64,000 nucleotides of DNA, from contig NZ_CP150218.1 of assembly GCF_037969875.1 (NCBI RefSeq), positions 744,001 through 808,000 of the forward strand. Reading direction: 5' to 3'. Position 1 is the first letter of the stretch. Every line of letters starts with the position of its first letter. Source of the stretch: Paenibacillus sp. FSL R7-0337. GTDB lineage: Bacteria; Bacillota; Bacilli; Paenibacillales; Paenibacillaceae. Below, in pieces: positions 1 through 8,307 of this stretch. The translations under genes and the position numbers were made by a program. The notes beneath the pieces are model-generated. The model had not been told where the DNA came from. It saw only the letters and a program-made list of their open reading frames with translations, and did not search any database.

Positions 1-183
1 CATGATCACAACAATAATCAAAGCAATTACACCCACCGCAATAACCATATCAGAGATCTGCCGCCATAATCCCAAAGGCCCTTCACGATGAAGCTTCTGT
101 TCATTGACGTCATGGTTGGCTTTGTGCCCGCCGGGGTCATTCGAATAGATAGGGGGTCCACCGCCATTAGAGAATTCAGTCAT
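1..183 (-). CDS. Hypothetical protein with a membrane segment, 3' part outside the window
   Basis: The open frame runs from ATG at 183 to the left edge of the window (61 codons seen). A GGGAGGCG ribosome site lies about 5 bases upstream of the ATG. The first 42 or so residues are polar and rich in Gly, Pro, Asn and His; residues from about 46 onward (MVIAVGVIALIIVVIM) are a clear membrane segment. So it is probably a membrane protein with a soluble N-terminal tail. I do not recognise the family, and the missing C-terminus could change the picture. Confidence 0.6.
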   Translation of the reverse strand, partial: MTEFSNGGGPPIYSNDPGGHKANHDVNEQKLHREGPLGLWRQISDMVIAVGVIALIIVVIM

Positions 184-337
184 AAGAATCGCCTCCCTTT
201 CCCCCAATTATACACCATTTAATCTCATTTATGGTAACCCGAAAGACTTTGGCATAGCTTACATTTGAATTTTGGTTGGAAATATCCTATTTTAAAAAGA
301 TAGAGTTTCAGCAGTTAACGGAAGAGGCGAACACAGT

Positions 338-940
338 ATGGGCGATATACATGAGAGGATGTCAGCGGGAACCCGGGCTTTAATCGAGGATACTTTCCTC
401 CAGCTCATGGAGCAGGAAGGATTTCACAAGGTGAGCGTACGCCAGCTGGCGCTTAGAACACATATTAACAGGGGAACGTTCTATCTGCATTTTACGGATA
501 AATACGATCTGCTGGAGCAGCTTCAGCTGGAAATACTGACAGGTCTGGAGCAGGTGATGGTTGTCAAAATCGTACGTGAAGAGATGTCCGAGCATTATCT
601 GAAGGGCTTGCCCTATCCGCCCATGGTGCAGATCCTTGAGTATCTGCAGCAGCACGGCGAGCGAATCCGCTTATTTCTCGGGGCTAAAGGGGGTGCGGCA
701 TTTCCGGCGCAATTCAAGGATGTTATTAAGCGCAGCTTCTACCGGAAGCTGGAGATGAATGGCGTATTTGCCGACCACCCGGGGGTTCCTCCAGAGTATC
801 TCGCTGCGCATTCCGCGTCTATTTTTCTGGGAATTACGGAAGAATGGCTGCACAGCGGGATGCCTTATACTCCGAAGGAGCTGGCGGTGATCTATAATGA
901 GGTCTTATTTATGCAGTCGACTCTGATCGCTAAGGCTTAA
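338..940 (+). CDS. TetR/AcrR family transcriptional regulator
   Basis: A 200-residue one-component regulator. Residues about 10-60 hold the TetR helix-turn-helix, including the signature GFHKVSVRQLALRT followed by NRGTFYLHFTDKYDLL, where the recognition helix and the YxHF-K element are clear. The remaining 140 residues are the variable helical ligand/dimer domain. The start follows GGAAGAGGCG. Its stop codon overlaps that of the convergent oxidoreductase gene by 3 bases (937-940). The ligand is unknown; the convergent oxidoreductase is a possible but unproven target. Confidence 0.85.
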   Translation: MGDIHERMSAGTRALIEDTFLQLMEQEGFHKVSVRQLALRTHINRGTFYLHFTDKYDLLEQLQLEILTGLEQVMVVKIVREEMSEHYLKGLPYPPMVQILEYLQQHGERIRLFLGAKGGAAFPAQFKDVIKRSFYRKLEMNGVFADHPGVPPEYLAAHSASIFLGITEEWLHSGMPYTPKELAVIYNEVLFMQSTLIAKA

Positions 941-1890
941 ATTGTAATCAATACCTTACCACGGAGCTTACTTGCCTCGCTCATAGCATGGGAGGCAGCC
1001 AGCTCGGCCAGCGGCAGTCGCTCAGTAATCCACAGCTTCAGCTTGCCCGCATCCACCAGCTCTGCAACCCGTGTCAGCAGCGTACGATCCTCTCGTGCAA
1101 ACAGCTGATGTGCCTTAACGCCAAGCTGCGCTGCCAGCGCTTCGTCCGCAGGATTCACCGCCGAGATCAGCGCTCCTCCCTCTTTTAGCAGCGGTAGCCA
1201 TGTGTTGAGCACCTCGGTATTCTCAGGGGACAGATTGAGGATCAGATCCACCTTGTCCTTCAGCTTGTCCGCGACGCTATCCTTGGTGTAATCAATAATC
1301 TCGTCAATCCCCAGCTCCCGAAGCTTTGGCATACTGGCCGCAGAGGATGTCCCTATGACATACGCCCCATGCTGCTTGGCGAATTGCACTGCGTAGCTGC
1401 CTACCCCGCCAGCGGCTCCGGCAATCAGCACACGCCCACCCTGCGGCAGGTTGCCATGATCGAATAACCCCTGCCATGCGGTTAAGACGCCAATCGGCAG
1501 CGCGGCAGCATCGGATAACTCCAGGGAGACTGGCGCCAGCGCAACATACTGCGCTTTGGTGACCACATACTCTGCGGCAGCGCCGTCACGGGACATATCC
1601 AGCGCAGCATAGACTCTGTCCCCCGGCTGAAAGTCCGTAACCTCTACTCCTGCTGCCTCCACCGTACCCGACACCTCAATGTTAGGAATGTACGGGAATT
1701 CATGCGGGAAAACGGCTTGCAGGTAGCCCTTGCGGATTTTGACGTCTGCTGCATTGAACGCTGTCCCTGCCACCTTAATCAGAATCTCGTCCGCTGCGGG
1801 AGAGGGGACCTGTGCATCTTCATACCTTAGCTCTTCTAGCCCTCCAAATTGATGTATCCGAATCGCCTTCATATGTCTAGCTTCGTTCAT
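937..1890 (-). CDS. NADP-dependent quinone oxidoreductase / zinc-independent alcohol dehydrogenase-like protein
   Basis: A 317-residue member of the medium-chain dehydrogenase superfamily, quinone oxidoreductase (QOR) branch. The N-terminal GroES-like domain contains GTAFNAADVKIRKG and the FPYIPNIEVSGTVEAAG region; the Rossmann domain carries VLIAGAAGGVGSYAVQFAK, the nucleotide-binding AxxGxxG element. No cysteine/histidine zinc ligand set is visible, as expected of the zinc-free QOR branch. Such enzymes reduce quinones or enones with NADPH. GGAGTG precedes the ATG at 1890; an internal ATG at 1872 (MKAIRI) matches the usual family start, so the first six residues are uncertain. Confidence 0.85.
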   Translation of the reverse strand: MNEARHMKAIRIHQFGGLEELRYEDAQVPSPAADEILIKVAGTAFNAADVKIRKGYLQAVFPHEFPYIPNIEVSGTVEAAGVEVTDFQPGDRVYAALDMSRDGAAAEYVVTKAQYVALAPVSLELSDAAALPIGVLTAWQGLFDHGNLPQGGRVLIAGAAGGVGSYAVQFAKQHGAYVIGTSSAASMPKLRELGIDEIIDYTKDSVADKLKDKVDLILNLSPENTEVLNTWLPLLKEGGALISAVNPADEALAAQLGVKAHQLFAREDRTLLTRVAELVDAGKLKLWITERLPLAELAASHAMSEASKLRGKVLITI

Positions 1891-2064
1891 TTCCGATCAC
1901 TCCTATAGATGAATTGGGAATCCGCGTACCGTTGAAGCAATAAGTGTACTGTTCCTGTAACTCATTGTAGGCTCCCGCCCAGGGGGATACAATCAACAAT
2001 CAGGCCTGAAGTGTTCATTCTTCGCTCTGGCGGGTAGTAGATAATTAGGGAAGGAGCAATGCCT

Positions 2065-2427
2065 ATGGAACATATGGATACGATCGATCTCATCGCCATT
2101 CTGGCTCTGGTGCTGGCGCTACTGCTTATGCTCAGTGTGTTCAGTCTGAAGAGACGTGTGAACGAGCTTGAGTCCCGGTTAGCGCAAAGAGATGCTTACG
2201 GCGGAATGTCCTCTCCCCCAGCGAGCAGTAGAGCTACTGACATCCCGGCTCCCCTGTTCGTGCAGAACCCGGAGCTGGCACCGGACCTGGAGCGGAGAAT
2301 CCGCCTGCTGATGGCCGAAGGCAAGAAGATCCAGGCGATCAAGGTCATGCGCGAAGCGCGGAATCTGGGCCTGAAGGAAGCCAAGGACTTCGTAGATAAC
2401 CTGGAACAAGGCGGAAACTTCCGCTAG
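2065..2427 (+). CDS. Membrane-anchored protein with ribosomal L7/L12 C-terminal-like domain
   Basis: About 120 residues: an N-terminal membrane helix (IDLIAILALVLALLLMLSVF), a short coiled segment (KRRVNELESRLAQR), a Ser/Pro-rich linker, and a C-terminal domain with IQAIKVMREARNLGLKEAKD. The last part closely resembles the L7/L12 C-terminal domain (the I-K-x-V-R-x-x-x-x-L-G-L-K-E-A-K core). Such membrane-tethered L7/L12-like proteins occur in Bacillales; their role is not established. The AAGGAG site at 2051-2056 is too close to the ATG at 2059 but ideally spaced for the ATG at 2065, which I chose. Confidence 0.7.
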   Translation: MEHMDTIDLIAILALVLALLLMLSVFSLKRRVNELESRLAQRDAYGGMSSPPASSRATDIPAPLFVQNPELAPDLERRIRLLMAEGKKIQAIKVMREARNLGLKEAKDFVDNLEQGGNFR

Positions 2428-2447
2428 GTGTATTATGTATGAATAAT

Positions 2448-2498
2448 CAAGAATGACCTCAGACTGCCACTGGAGTGTGGAAGTTGAGGTCATTCTTG
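2448..2498. terminator. Long inverted repeat between convergent genes
   Basis: Arms at 2448-2461 and 2485-2498 are perfect complements (CAAGAATGACCTCA). The hairpin lies between the convergent genes ending at 2427 (+) and 2525 (-) and probably ends transcription from both sides, although neither side has a strong T run. Confidence 0.6.
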
Positions 2499-2524
2499 TG
2501 ATGAAGCTTATACCGGCAATGTAG

Positions 2525-3163
2525 CTAGATATCTTTGTGCATATAAATCCGCAGAGAGACTAAATAAGAAGCATAGATAATCACGAGATAGGCCAGGACG
2601 CTGATGGCAACAAGCAAGACATTATCCAATCTGCCAGTGCTAATCCATTCGGCAAGTGCCGGAAACCGTTTAGACAAGCTGGTAATTGCCGTGAAATTCA
2701 GCATGATCACCATTATAAAGATGAAGTTGACGATCTGCATCCCTTTTTGTCCCAGCCAGTAATACAGCGGCAGATAAAATGAGGCCAATAAAGGGAACGC
2801 GGCAGTAGCTATTCCCAGCTCTCTCCAGCGCAGCGGTTCATCCAGCTTGCCCATCGTAAAAGCAACCAGATACAGCAGAATCGTACAGGTCAGGCTGAAC
2901 AAGGAGAATGGAATCAGCGTCATATATTTAGCCTGAATCAGCCGCTGTCTCGGGACCGGGAGCGTAACCAGAAACTTCTGATTGTTATGCTGCATATCGA
3001 TGGTACAGGAGTTAATGAGCAGCAGCATAGCCGGAAACAGCGAGAACACCGTATAGGATTCAGCGTTCATATAACCCATAATCAGATAATAGGGAATCAG
3101 CAGGAGGATAAACTTCCGGGTAAGCATGAAGTCTTTACGGATCAGAGCTATGGAGTTATACAT
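2525..3163 (-). CDS. ABC-2 type transporter permease
   Basis: A roughly 212-residue hydrophobic protein with about six membrane helices, of the ABC-2 permease type that follows YtrA/GntR-linked ATPases. It is the last gene of the operon GntR regulator - ATPase - permease and overlaps the ATPase gene by 8 bases, so translational coupling is likely. The ATG at 3163 sits 8 bases after AAGGAAG; the longer reading from a GTG at 3172 overlaps that site and is less likely. Related systems in Bacillus respond to cell-wall-active compounds; the substrate here is unknown. Confidence 0.75.
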   Translation of the reverse strand: MYNSIALIRKDFMLTRKFILLLIPYYLIMGYMNAESYTVFSLFPAMLLLINSCTIDMQHNNQKFLVTLPVPRQRLIQAKYMTLIPFSLFSLTCTILLYLVAFTMGKLDEPLRWRELGIATAAFPLLASFYLPLYYWLGQKGMQIVNFIFIMVIMLNFTAITSLSKRFPALAEWISTGRLDNVLLVAISVLAYLVIIYASYLVSLRIYMHKDI

Positions 3164-4025
3164 GTGCTTCACTTCCTTTTACCGTATAGTACATAATCTC
3201 TTCCAGTGTAGGTGTCTCGCAGATTGCGGTGTCCCTGAAATAACGTTCCCCTTCCGCACGGTTGCTGATCAGCCCTTCGAAGCCCAGCCCGTTCTCCCGC
3301 AGCCCCACGAACCACCGCCGGACATCCCGGTCCAGCAGTTCCTTCCCGCCTTTGACCAGCAGATAGCGTTCGCCCAGACTCTCCTTCATCTCATTGAAAA
3401 TAATCCGTCCTTCGTTAATGAATGCAATATAGTCGGCAATCCGGTCCAGATCCGTAGTGTTGTGGGTCGAGAACAGAATCGACTTGTGCTCATCCTGGAT
3501 ATGCTCACTGAGCAGCTCCAGCATCTCCCGGCGAAAAATCGGATCAAGTCCCGAGGTCGGCTCATCCATAATCAGCAGATCGGCACCATGGGACAGGGCG
3601 ATAGCGAGGGAGAATTTGATCTTCATCCCCTTGGACAGATCCTTGATCTTCTTACCCGGCGGAATCTTGAACAGCTCCTGAAACTTCACATATGTATCAT
3701 TATTCCACCCGGGATAGAACGGGGCGATGATACTCTTCATCTGCTTAACGGTCAAGTGCTCATAATAGATATTCTCATCCGAGACGTAACCGATACGCGC
3801 CTTAATAGCCGCCAGGTCCTGCTGGTTGTTCTGGCCGAACATCAGAATGTTGCCTTGATCCGGGTAAATTAACCCCATCATCAACTTGATCATTGAGGTC
3901 TTACCTGCACCATTCGGGCCGATCAGCCCGGTAATGTAACCCTCCTTGATAGGTAGCGAAATATCCCGCAGCTCAAAACGGTCGTAGCGCTTGGTCACAT
4001 GGTCCAGCTCCATTACATTACTCAT
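3156..4025 (-). CDS. ABC transporter ATP-binding protein (YtrB-like)
   Basis: A 289-residue ATPase: Walker A GPNGAGKTS near residue 37, signature LSKGMKIKFSLAIAL around 134, Walker B DLLIMDEPTSGLDP around 150, and the H-loop histidine in STHNTTDLDRI. The C-terminal 70 residues after the ATPase core are variable. It would energise the neighbouring permease. AGGAGG lies just upstream of the ATG, and its start overlaps the GntR stop by 4 bases, showing one transcript. Function beyond 'exporter ATPase of the YtrB type' cannot be read from sequence. Confidence 0.85.
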   Translation of the reverse strand: MSNVMELDHVTKRYDRFELRDISLPIKEGYITGLIGPNGAGKTSMIKLMMGLIYPDQGNILMFGQNNQQDLAAIKARIGYVSDENIYYEHLTVKQMKSIIAPFYPGWNNDTYVKFQELFKIPPGKKIKDLSKGMKIKFSLAIALSHGADLLIMDEPTSGLDPIFRREMLELLSEHIQDEHKSILFSTHNTTDLDRIADYIAFINEGRIIFNEMKESLGERYLLVKGGKELLDRDVRRWFVGLRENGLGFEGLISNRAEGERYFRDTAICETPTLEEIMYYTVKGSEAHV

Positions 4026-4402
4026 TCCTGTTCCTCCTCATAGAGCAGCTTAACCATCTCCGCGAGTTCAGCGTATTCCATGCCCAGCTGTCTGCTCTCG
4101 TCAATAATTTCCTTCAGCTTGCCCTCCACCATCCGCAGCCGCTGTTCCCGGATATATTCCTGATCGGCCCCGGAGACAAAAGATCCCTTGCCGACAATCG
4201 AGTTGATCAGCCCCTCCCGCTCCAGCTCCTCATAAGCCCGCTTCGTGGTAATGACGCTAATCTGCAGCTCTTTCGCCAGTAAGCGGATCGATGGCAGCGG
4301 CGTACCCGAGACCAGCTCGCCTTGGAGAATCATCTGGCGGACCTGTCCCACAATCTGGGCGTAGATCGGTTCGCCAGATGTACTTGATATCACGATATTC
4401 AT
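4022..4402 (-). CDS. ytrA: GntR family transcriptional regulator, YtrA subfamily
   Basis: A 126-residue regulator with an N-terminal winged helix (PIYAQIVGQVRQMILQGEL ... PSIRLLAKELQISVITTKRAYEELEREG) and only a short helical tail of about 50 residues. That short tail is the mark of the YtrA branch of GntR proteins, which act as repressors of adjacent ABC transporter genes. It is the first gene of the regulator-ATPase-permease operon. An exact AGTGTA-N13-TACACT inverted repeat overlaps its promoter, matching the operator reported for B. subtilis YtrA, so autorepression is likely. Confidence 0.85.
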   Translation of the reverse strand: MNIVISSTSGEPIYAQIVGQVRQMILQGELVSGTPLPSIRLLAKELQISVITTKRAYEELEREGLINSIVGKGSFVSGADQEYIREQRLRMVEGKLKEIIDESRQLGMEYAELAEMVKLLYEEEQE

Positions 4403-4438
4403 GCAGCAGCATCAGCTTCCTTTGTGTATTATGTATTT

Positions 4439-4480
4439 AGTGTATATAATTAATATATACACTATGCGCAGTTGTGTCAA
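4439..4480 (-). promoter_or_regulatory. Promoter with overlapping YtrA-type operator
   Basis: On the minus strand TTGACA (4475-4480) and TATATT (4452-4457) are separated by 17 bases, a good vegetative promoter for the ytrA operon. The inverted repeat AGTGTA (4439-4444) - 13 bases - TACACT (4458-4463) covers the -10 box, so bound repressor would block polymerase. Confidence 0.8.
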
Positions 4481-4502
4481 TCCTTTAGTGTCATCCCCTT
4501 AA

Positions 4503-5183
4503 TTAGCCAATCATCCCCTGAGACCGCAGGAAGTGACAGACGATCTCGCTCTGCAGCCTTACTCTTAAGGCATAATCCAGGCTCCAGCAGGTCTCTACGG
4601 TCACCGCCCGGGCGCCGAGCAGACGCTGGAAGGCCATCCGGGAAGTCCCTGCACGCTCCCTATGCCGTATGTTGAAGCGGTAAGCTCTATTCGTGATCGT
4701 CTGATTCATCCGCATCACAATTTGCTTCGCCAATCCATGCGCCCGGCTGACCGGGCTGATGAGCAGAGTCTGACCGACCCGCTTCGGATTCAGCTCAGAC
4801 AGCCCGTTTGCCTCATGCAGATCCAGTACCCACGAGGGACGGTAGCGCAAGGCAAGCTGCCATACGGCTGCCGACAACGGATGACGGGCCGGGGCACCTT
4901 GTCCTCGCGGGAAGGTACGGTTCAGGTCAGGATTCCCGCGAATCCCCTTGCGCCGTGCGATTTGGTTCACCAGCGGGACGATAAGCAGCTTCCCTGAGCG
5001 CAGCATCAGATTACCCCGGCTGAGCCGGCTGGCAATGCCCTGCGCTGCGCGGCTGCTCGCCGGCTCATTGCCGTGAACACCGGAGATTATCATGAATACA
5101 GGTCCGGGTACACCGCTGCTAATGACATAATAAGGTGTGGCATAGGGCGTTCCTGCCGCCAGCGTATGCTTCTCTACAGACAC
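4503..5183 (-). CDS. Succinylglutamate desuccinylase/aspartoacylase-like M14 metallohydrolase
   Basis: A 226-residue predicted zinc hydrolase. The zinc ligand motif HxxE appears in SGVHGNEPAS (about residues 35-38), followed by a substrate-binding DLNRTFP, a third zinc ligand in DLHEA (about 121) and a catalytic-type glutamate in AVTVETC near residue 195. This pattern fits the aspartoacylase/succinylglutamate desuccinylase branch of M14 enzymes, which cleave amide bonds; the actual substrate is unknown. No signal peptide is visible, so it is probably cytoplasmic. It stands alone on the minus strand, upstream (in position, not transcription) of the ytrA promoter. Confidence 0.75.
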   Translation of the reverse strand: MSVEKHTLAAGTPYATPYYVISSGVPGPVFMIISGVHGNEPASSRAAQGIASRLSRGNLMLRSGKLLIVPLVNQIARRKGIRGNPDLNRTFPRGQGAPARHPLSAAVWQLALRYRPSWVLDLHEANGLSELNPKRVGQTLLISPVSRAHGLAKQIVMRMNQTITNRAYRFNIRHRERAGTSRMAFQRLLGARAVTVETCWSLDYALRVRLQSEIVCHFLRSQGMIG

Positions 5184-5320
5184 TGTGGTTCACCTCGCTC
5201 TGGATGATGTGGATCATGTGGATGATGGTATACAAGATTCTGGACATTACCAACGGTTACTCTGTAATGTAATGTATGCGGATTACCTGCGGAGGATTGG
5301 ACGAATAGGACAGCAAAATA

Positions 5321-5371
5321 ACCCCACAAAGTGGAGCTTTAGCGTAGGTGATAGCTCAGGTACCTTGTGGG
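5321..5371 (-). terminator. Second hairpin downstream of the phytochrome gene
   Basis: On the minus strand ACCCACAAG pairs with CTTTGTGGGGT, enclosing a GAGCT/AGCTC inner stem, and is followed by TTATTTTG. It lies just past the strong terminator at 5384-5418 and may be a back-up terminator. The remainder of 5184-5320 shows nothing I can assign apart from promoter space for the M14-like gene. Confidence 0.45.
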
Positions 5372-5383
5372 TCCCCCCAAAAA

Positions 5384-5418
5384 AAGCCGGACAAGTCCAA
5401 TATGGACTCATCCGGCTT
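5384..5418 (-). terminator. Rho-independent terminator of the phytochrome gene
   Basis: Minus-strand stem AAGCCGGA-tga-GTCCA / TGGAC-ttg-TCCGGCTT followed by a run of seven T (A tract at 5379-5385 on the plus strand). It lies downstream of the phytochrome gene ending at 5550. Confidence 0.85.
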
Positions 5419-5451
5419 CTTCTCTGGATGCACCATAGTACTAGCGGGTGT

Positions 5452-5551
5452 CAGGTAGAAACGGCTTCGTAGTCCTTTTAAAGGATGGTACCGTTTCAGC
5501 GAGAAATAGAAGGGTAAGTTATCGTGTGAAACATATAAATTCTTATATTTT
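5452..5551 (+). repeat. 100-bp structured dispersed repeat, copy A
   Basis: One of four near-identical copies in this window (others at 55424, 57535 and 62704). It contains nested stems GAAACGG/CCGTTTC and GTCCTTT/AAAGGA(C), then the conserved block GCGAGAAATAGAAG and an AT-rich tail ending TTCTTATATTTT. Copy A has two changes in the inner stem (AGTCC/GGATG). Its AT-rich end abuts the stop codon of the phytochrome gene, which enters the repeat from the opposite direction to that in the other three copies. Confidence 0.85.
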
Positions 5552-8096
5552 AATAAAATACGACCTGGTTCTTCCCGGCAGACTTCGCCTCATAGAGAGC
5601 CTTTTCCGCCTTGGCAATGAAGTCAGACGGACGGTCAGAGGGAACCGGTACCTTCAACAGGCCGCCTATGCTTACAGTGACCACACCTTCCTCTTCAAAC
5701 CGATCACGGGGAATCTGCAGATCAGAGATGCCTTGACGGACGGATTCGGCTAATTGCTCTGCCTGGGAGGTCGACGCCCCCACCATCGTAAGGATGAAGT
5801 TCGCCCCGCTGAAGCGGGCCACGAAGGTGCCGTGCGTTATGCTGATAATATTCAGCACATCCGCTACCGATTGAATACAGAGATCGCCGCCTTTCAGCCC
5901 GTGTACAGCATTGTAAGCATGAAAATCATCGATATCAATCGACAGCAGCAGCAAAGGTTCCCGGGTATTCAGTGTATCCTCCAAGCGCTGATCCAGCTCA
6001 TGCTCAAGCGCCTGCCGGTTCGGCAGATCGGTCAGGGAATCCGTGGTCAGATAGCTTTGCATCTGGTTGGCCGCATCGACATAGGCTTCGCCCTTCGCCT
6101 CTGTACCTGTTCCGGTGTTAAGCACTGCCATAATGGACGGTCTGCCGCCATGAATAACCGAAGCCAGACTCAAGCTTACCTCCAGCGGTTGCCCGTCTCC
6201 GCTCAGGAATTGGCCCTGATCAGATACGAACTGGGTTACATTCTGGCTCAGGTCTGAGAAGTGCTGCTTCAGGGCTGGCCGGTAGGACTCCTGCACATAG
6301 TTCAGGAACGGCTGCCCGATCAACGATTTGCCCTTCTCTTCACCCATCAGCTCCACTGCACGGTTATTGCAGTAAGCAATCACATCATCGGTAATCATGA
6401 AGAAGGCTACCGGAGACAGATCCATCAACTGCAGATACCGCTGTTCATTATGACGCAGACTGCGGGCGTTCTGCAGGGCCTGCTCTTCCGCCTGACGCAG
6501 CTGGTTCTCGGTCTGTCCGCGCAGAATAGATTTGAGCTGCGGCAGAATGTTAAGATGCTGCTCTCTCCACGGAAGTGAGGTGGACTGAACCACCTGCCGC
6601 CATTTCTCAAAGGATTTGCGGGGAGACAGGCGTTGTCCGTCATTCTCCTGAATGACAGCCTTAGCCGGATCTCCGGCCCAGTCCACAATCTCCACCACCT
6701 CAGGCCTGAACCAAATCATGTAATTCTGATGTCCTGGAGTGAGGGCGAGATAGATGGAACCAGAGGCCTTGTTCTTGTAAGCTTTGGCTGATTCATATTC
6801 CAGACTGAGCCTGGAGGTGCAGTAGGTGTAATCCTTCGACTTCCCTGCCAGCCAACCGGCAAGCTCCCGCACCTGCTCCTGGGAAGGCGTGGCTCCGAAC
6901 AGCATCAGCTTGTCCTGATAACATACGGCTGCACCGGAAGCCTCCATCATACCCAGCAGTGTCTGTTCTTCATCGCCGAGCTGTTCAATCATCCGGGAAG
7001 AGCTGACGTTACTTGTGAAAATATCGACAATTCTCATCGCCTTGGTCCGCAGCTCGAGCTCCGTCTGATAGTTGTCGAGTTGTTGACGCTGGTACAGTTC
7101 ACTAGAGAAGAAGGCCCCGAGGAAATTACACAGATTACGGATACGGTGCGGGACATACTTGGGGGAATAGTGATGACAGGTGATGAGTCCCCAGAGCTTG
7201 TTATTATTGATCAGCGAGATGGTGGTTGTTGCGCCTACCCCCATATTCTGCAAATACTCGATATGGAGCGGAGACACACTACGGAGGATGGACAAGCTGA
7301 GGTTCAAGGGCTTACCGGTAAGCGGCTGCAGCACCGGGGTGATTGGAACCGGAACATAGTTCACATCCACGATCGTCCGCAGCCAGTTGCGCAGATACAG
7401 CTCACGCGCCTGCTTCGGAATGTCAGAGGCGGGATAATGATGGCCCAGGAACGGCTCCAGCCCCGCTTCCCGGGCTTCGGCAATCACCTTGCCGTTCCAC
7501 TGCTCATCGAACTCGTAGATCATGACCCGGTCATAGCCAAGCATCTCCTTCACCTGCTCTGCGGCGGCCTGGCTGGCTTCTAGCCGGTTCGCCGCATGCT
7601 TCAGCCGTCCGAAGAAGGTGCGAATCCAGTCGAAGTCGTTGGTGCTGTCGCTCTGATCGATAGAGGCAGGCTCCAGTTCAACGATCACCAACCCTTCACT
7701 TTCGTGAAGGATGCAGAAGAAGTCCTGCGGCTCACCCGCGACTTCAATCTGTATTACAATATATTGCAAATCAGCAGTTTCTTTCGCATTCACGCTGCGT
7801 GTAAGCAGCATCTCCAGCTGATCCGGGCCTACCAGGTCAGCCATAGGCGTGCCTAACAGGGCTTCGGAATCTTTTCCTAGTAACGCATCCGTATTCAGAC
7901 TGGCCTGGACAATCTTATGGGCTGTGTCCTGAGTTACGGCCAGCAATACGCCATGCGGCTGAATAAGCCCGGGAATATGGATCGGCTCCTTCTCGCAGTT
8001 ATTAAGATCTACGGGTTCCTTAGGGTCCAATCCTGCTTCGTTCAGCAGGGTCCGGTTCAGCGGCTGATTCTCATGCTCTGTATTAAAATCTGACAT
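5550..8096 (-). CDS. Bacteriophytochrome fused to PAS and degenerate GGDEF domain
   Basis: An 848-residue red/far-red photoreceptor. Order: N-terminal PAS_2 with the biliverdin-attaching Cys34 in NNCEKEPIHIPGLIQPHG; GAF with the chromophore-pocket motif PASDIPKQAR and SPLHIEYLQNMGVGA; PHY (RLSPRKSFEKWRQVV); a further PAS near 570-690; a C-terminal GGDEF-fold domain. In that last domain the active-site loop reads RFSGANF (about 763-767) instead of GGDEF, so cyclase activity is unlikely, although the DIDDF and GLKGGD elements remain. No EAL domain and no heme oxygenase gene are nearby. GGAGG lies 10 bases before the ATG at 8096; a longer reading to 8153 lacks such a site. Confidence 0.92.
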   Translation of the reverse strand: MSDFNTEHENQPLNRTLLNEAGLDPKEPVDLNNCEKEPIHIPGLIQPHGVLLAVTQDTAHKIVQASLNTDALLGKDSEALLGTPMADLVGPDQLEMLLTRSVNAKETADLQYIVIQIEVAGEPQDFFCILHESEGLVIVELEPASIDQSDSTNDFDWIRTFFGRLKHAANRLEASQAAAEQVKEMLGYDRVMIYEFDEQWNGKVIAEAREAGLEPFLGHHYPASDIPKQARELYLRNWLRTIVDVNYVPVPITPVLQPLTGKPLNLSLSILRSVSPLHIEYLQNMGVGATTTISLINNNKLWGLITCHHYSPKYVPHRIRNLCNFLGAFFSSELYQRQQLDNYQTELELRTKAMRIVDIFTSNVSSSRMIEQLGDEEQTLLGMMEASGAAVCYQDKLMLFGATPSQEQVRELAGWLAGKSKDYTYCTSRLSLEYESAKAYKNKASGSIYLALTPGHQNYMIWFRPEVVEIVDWAGDPAKAVIQENDGQRLSPRKSFEKWRQVVQSTSLPWREQHLNILPQLKSILRGQTENQLRQAEEQALQNARSLRHNEQRYLQLMDLSPVAFFMITDDVIAYCNNRAVELMGEEKGKSLIGQPFLNYVQESYRPALKQHFSDLSQNVTQFVSDQGQFLSGDGQPLEVSLSLASVIHGGRPSIMAVLNTGTGTEAKGEAYVDAANQMQSYLTTDSLTDLPNRQALEHELDQRLEDTLNTREPLLLLSIDIDDFHAYNAVHGLKGGDLCIQSVADVLNIISITHGTFVARFSGANFILTMVGASTSQAEQLAESVRQGISDLQIPRDRFEEEGVVTVSIGGLLKVPVPSDRPSDFIAKAEKALYEAKSAGKNQVVFY

Positions 8097-8307
8097 ATGT
8101 GTAAAGCCTCCATTGAAGTAAATGATTTCTAAGCTGTTATGGCGTAGGTTCATTCTATCTTACTTTGGGCAGCAATAACAAACATAAGCTTGGTCTCCAC
8201 AGCCTGTTTTGGCTTCTATTACAGTCTTGGTATAATTATGTATAATATGGATAGATCAAGCATAACCTTTGACGGCTAATCCATTCCTATACCCCGAGGT
8301 GACCATA

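Noticed and set aside
5341..5371. tRNA-like D-arm sequence (TAGCTCAGG)
   Set aside because: No anticodon arm or acceptor stem can be drawn around it; it belongs to the hairpin after the phytochrome terminator.
5448..5753. Plus-strand frame starting in repeat copy A
   Set aside because: It reads through the repeat into the antisense of the phytochrome gene and has no ribosome site.
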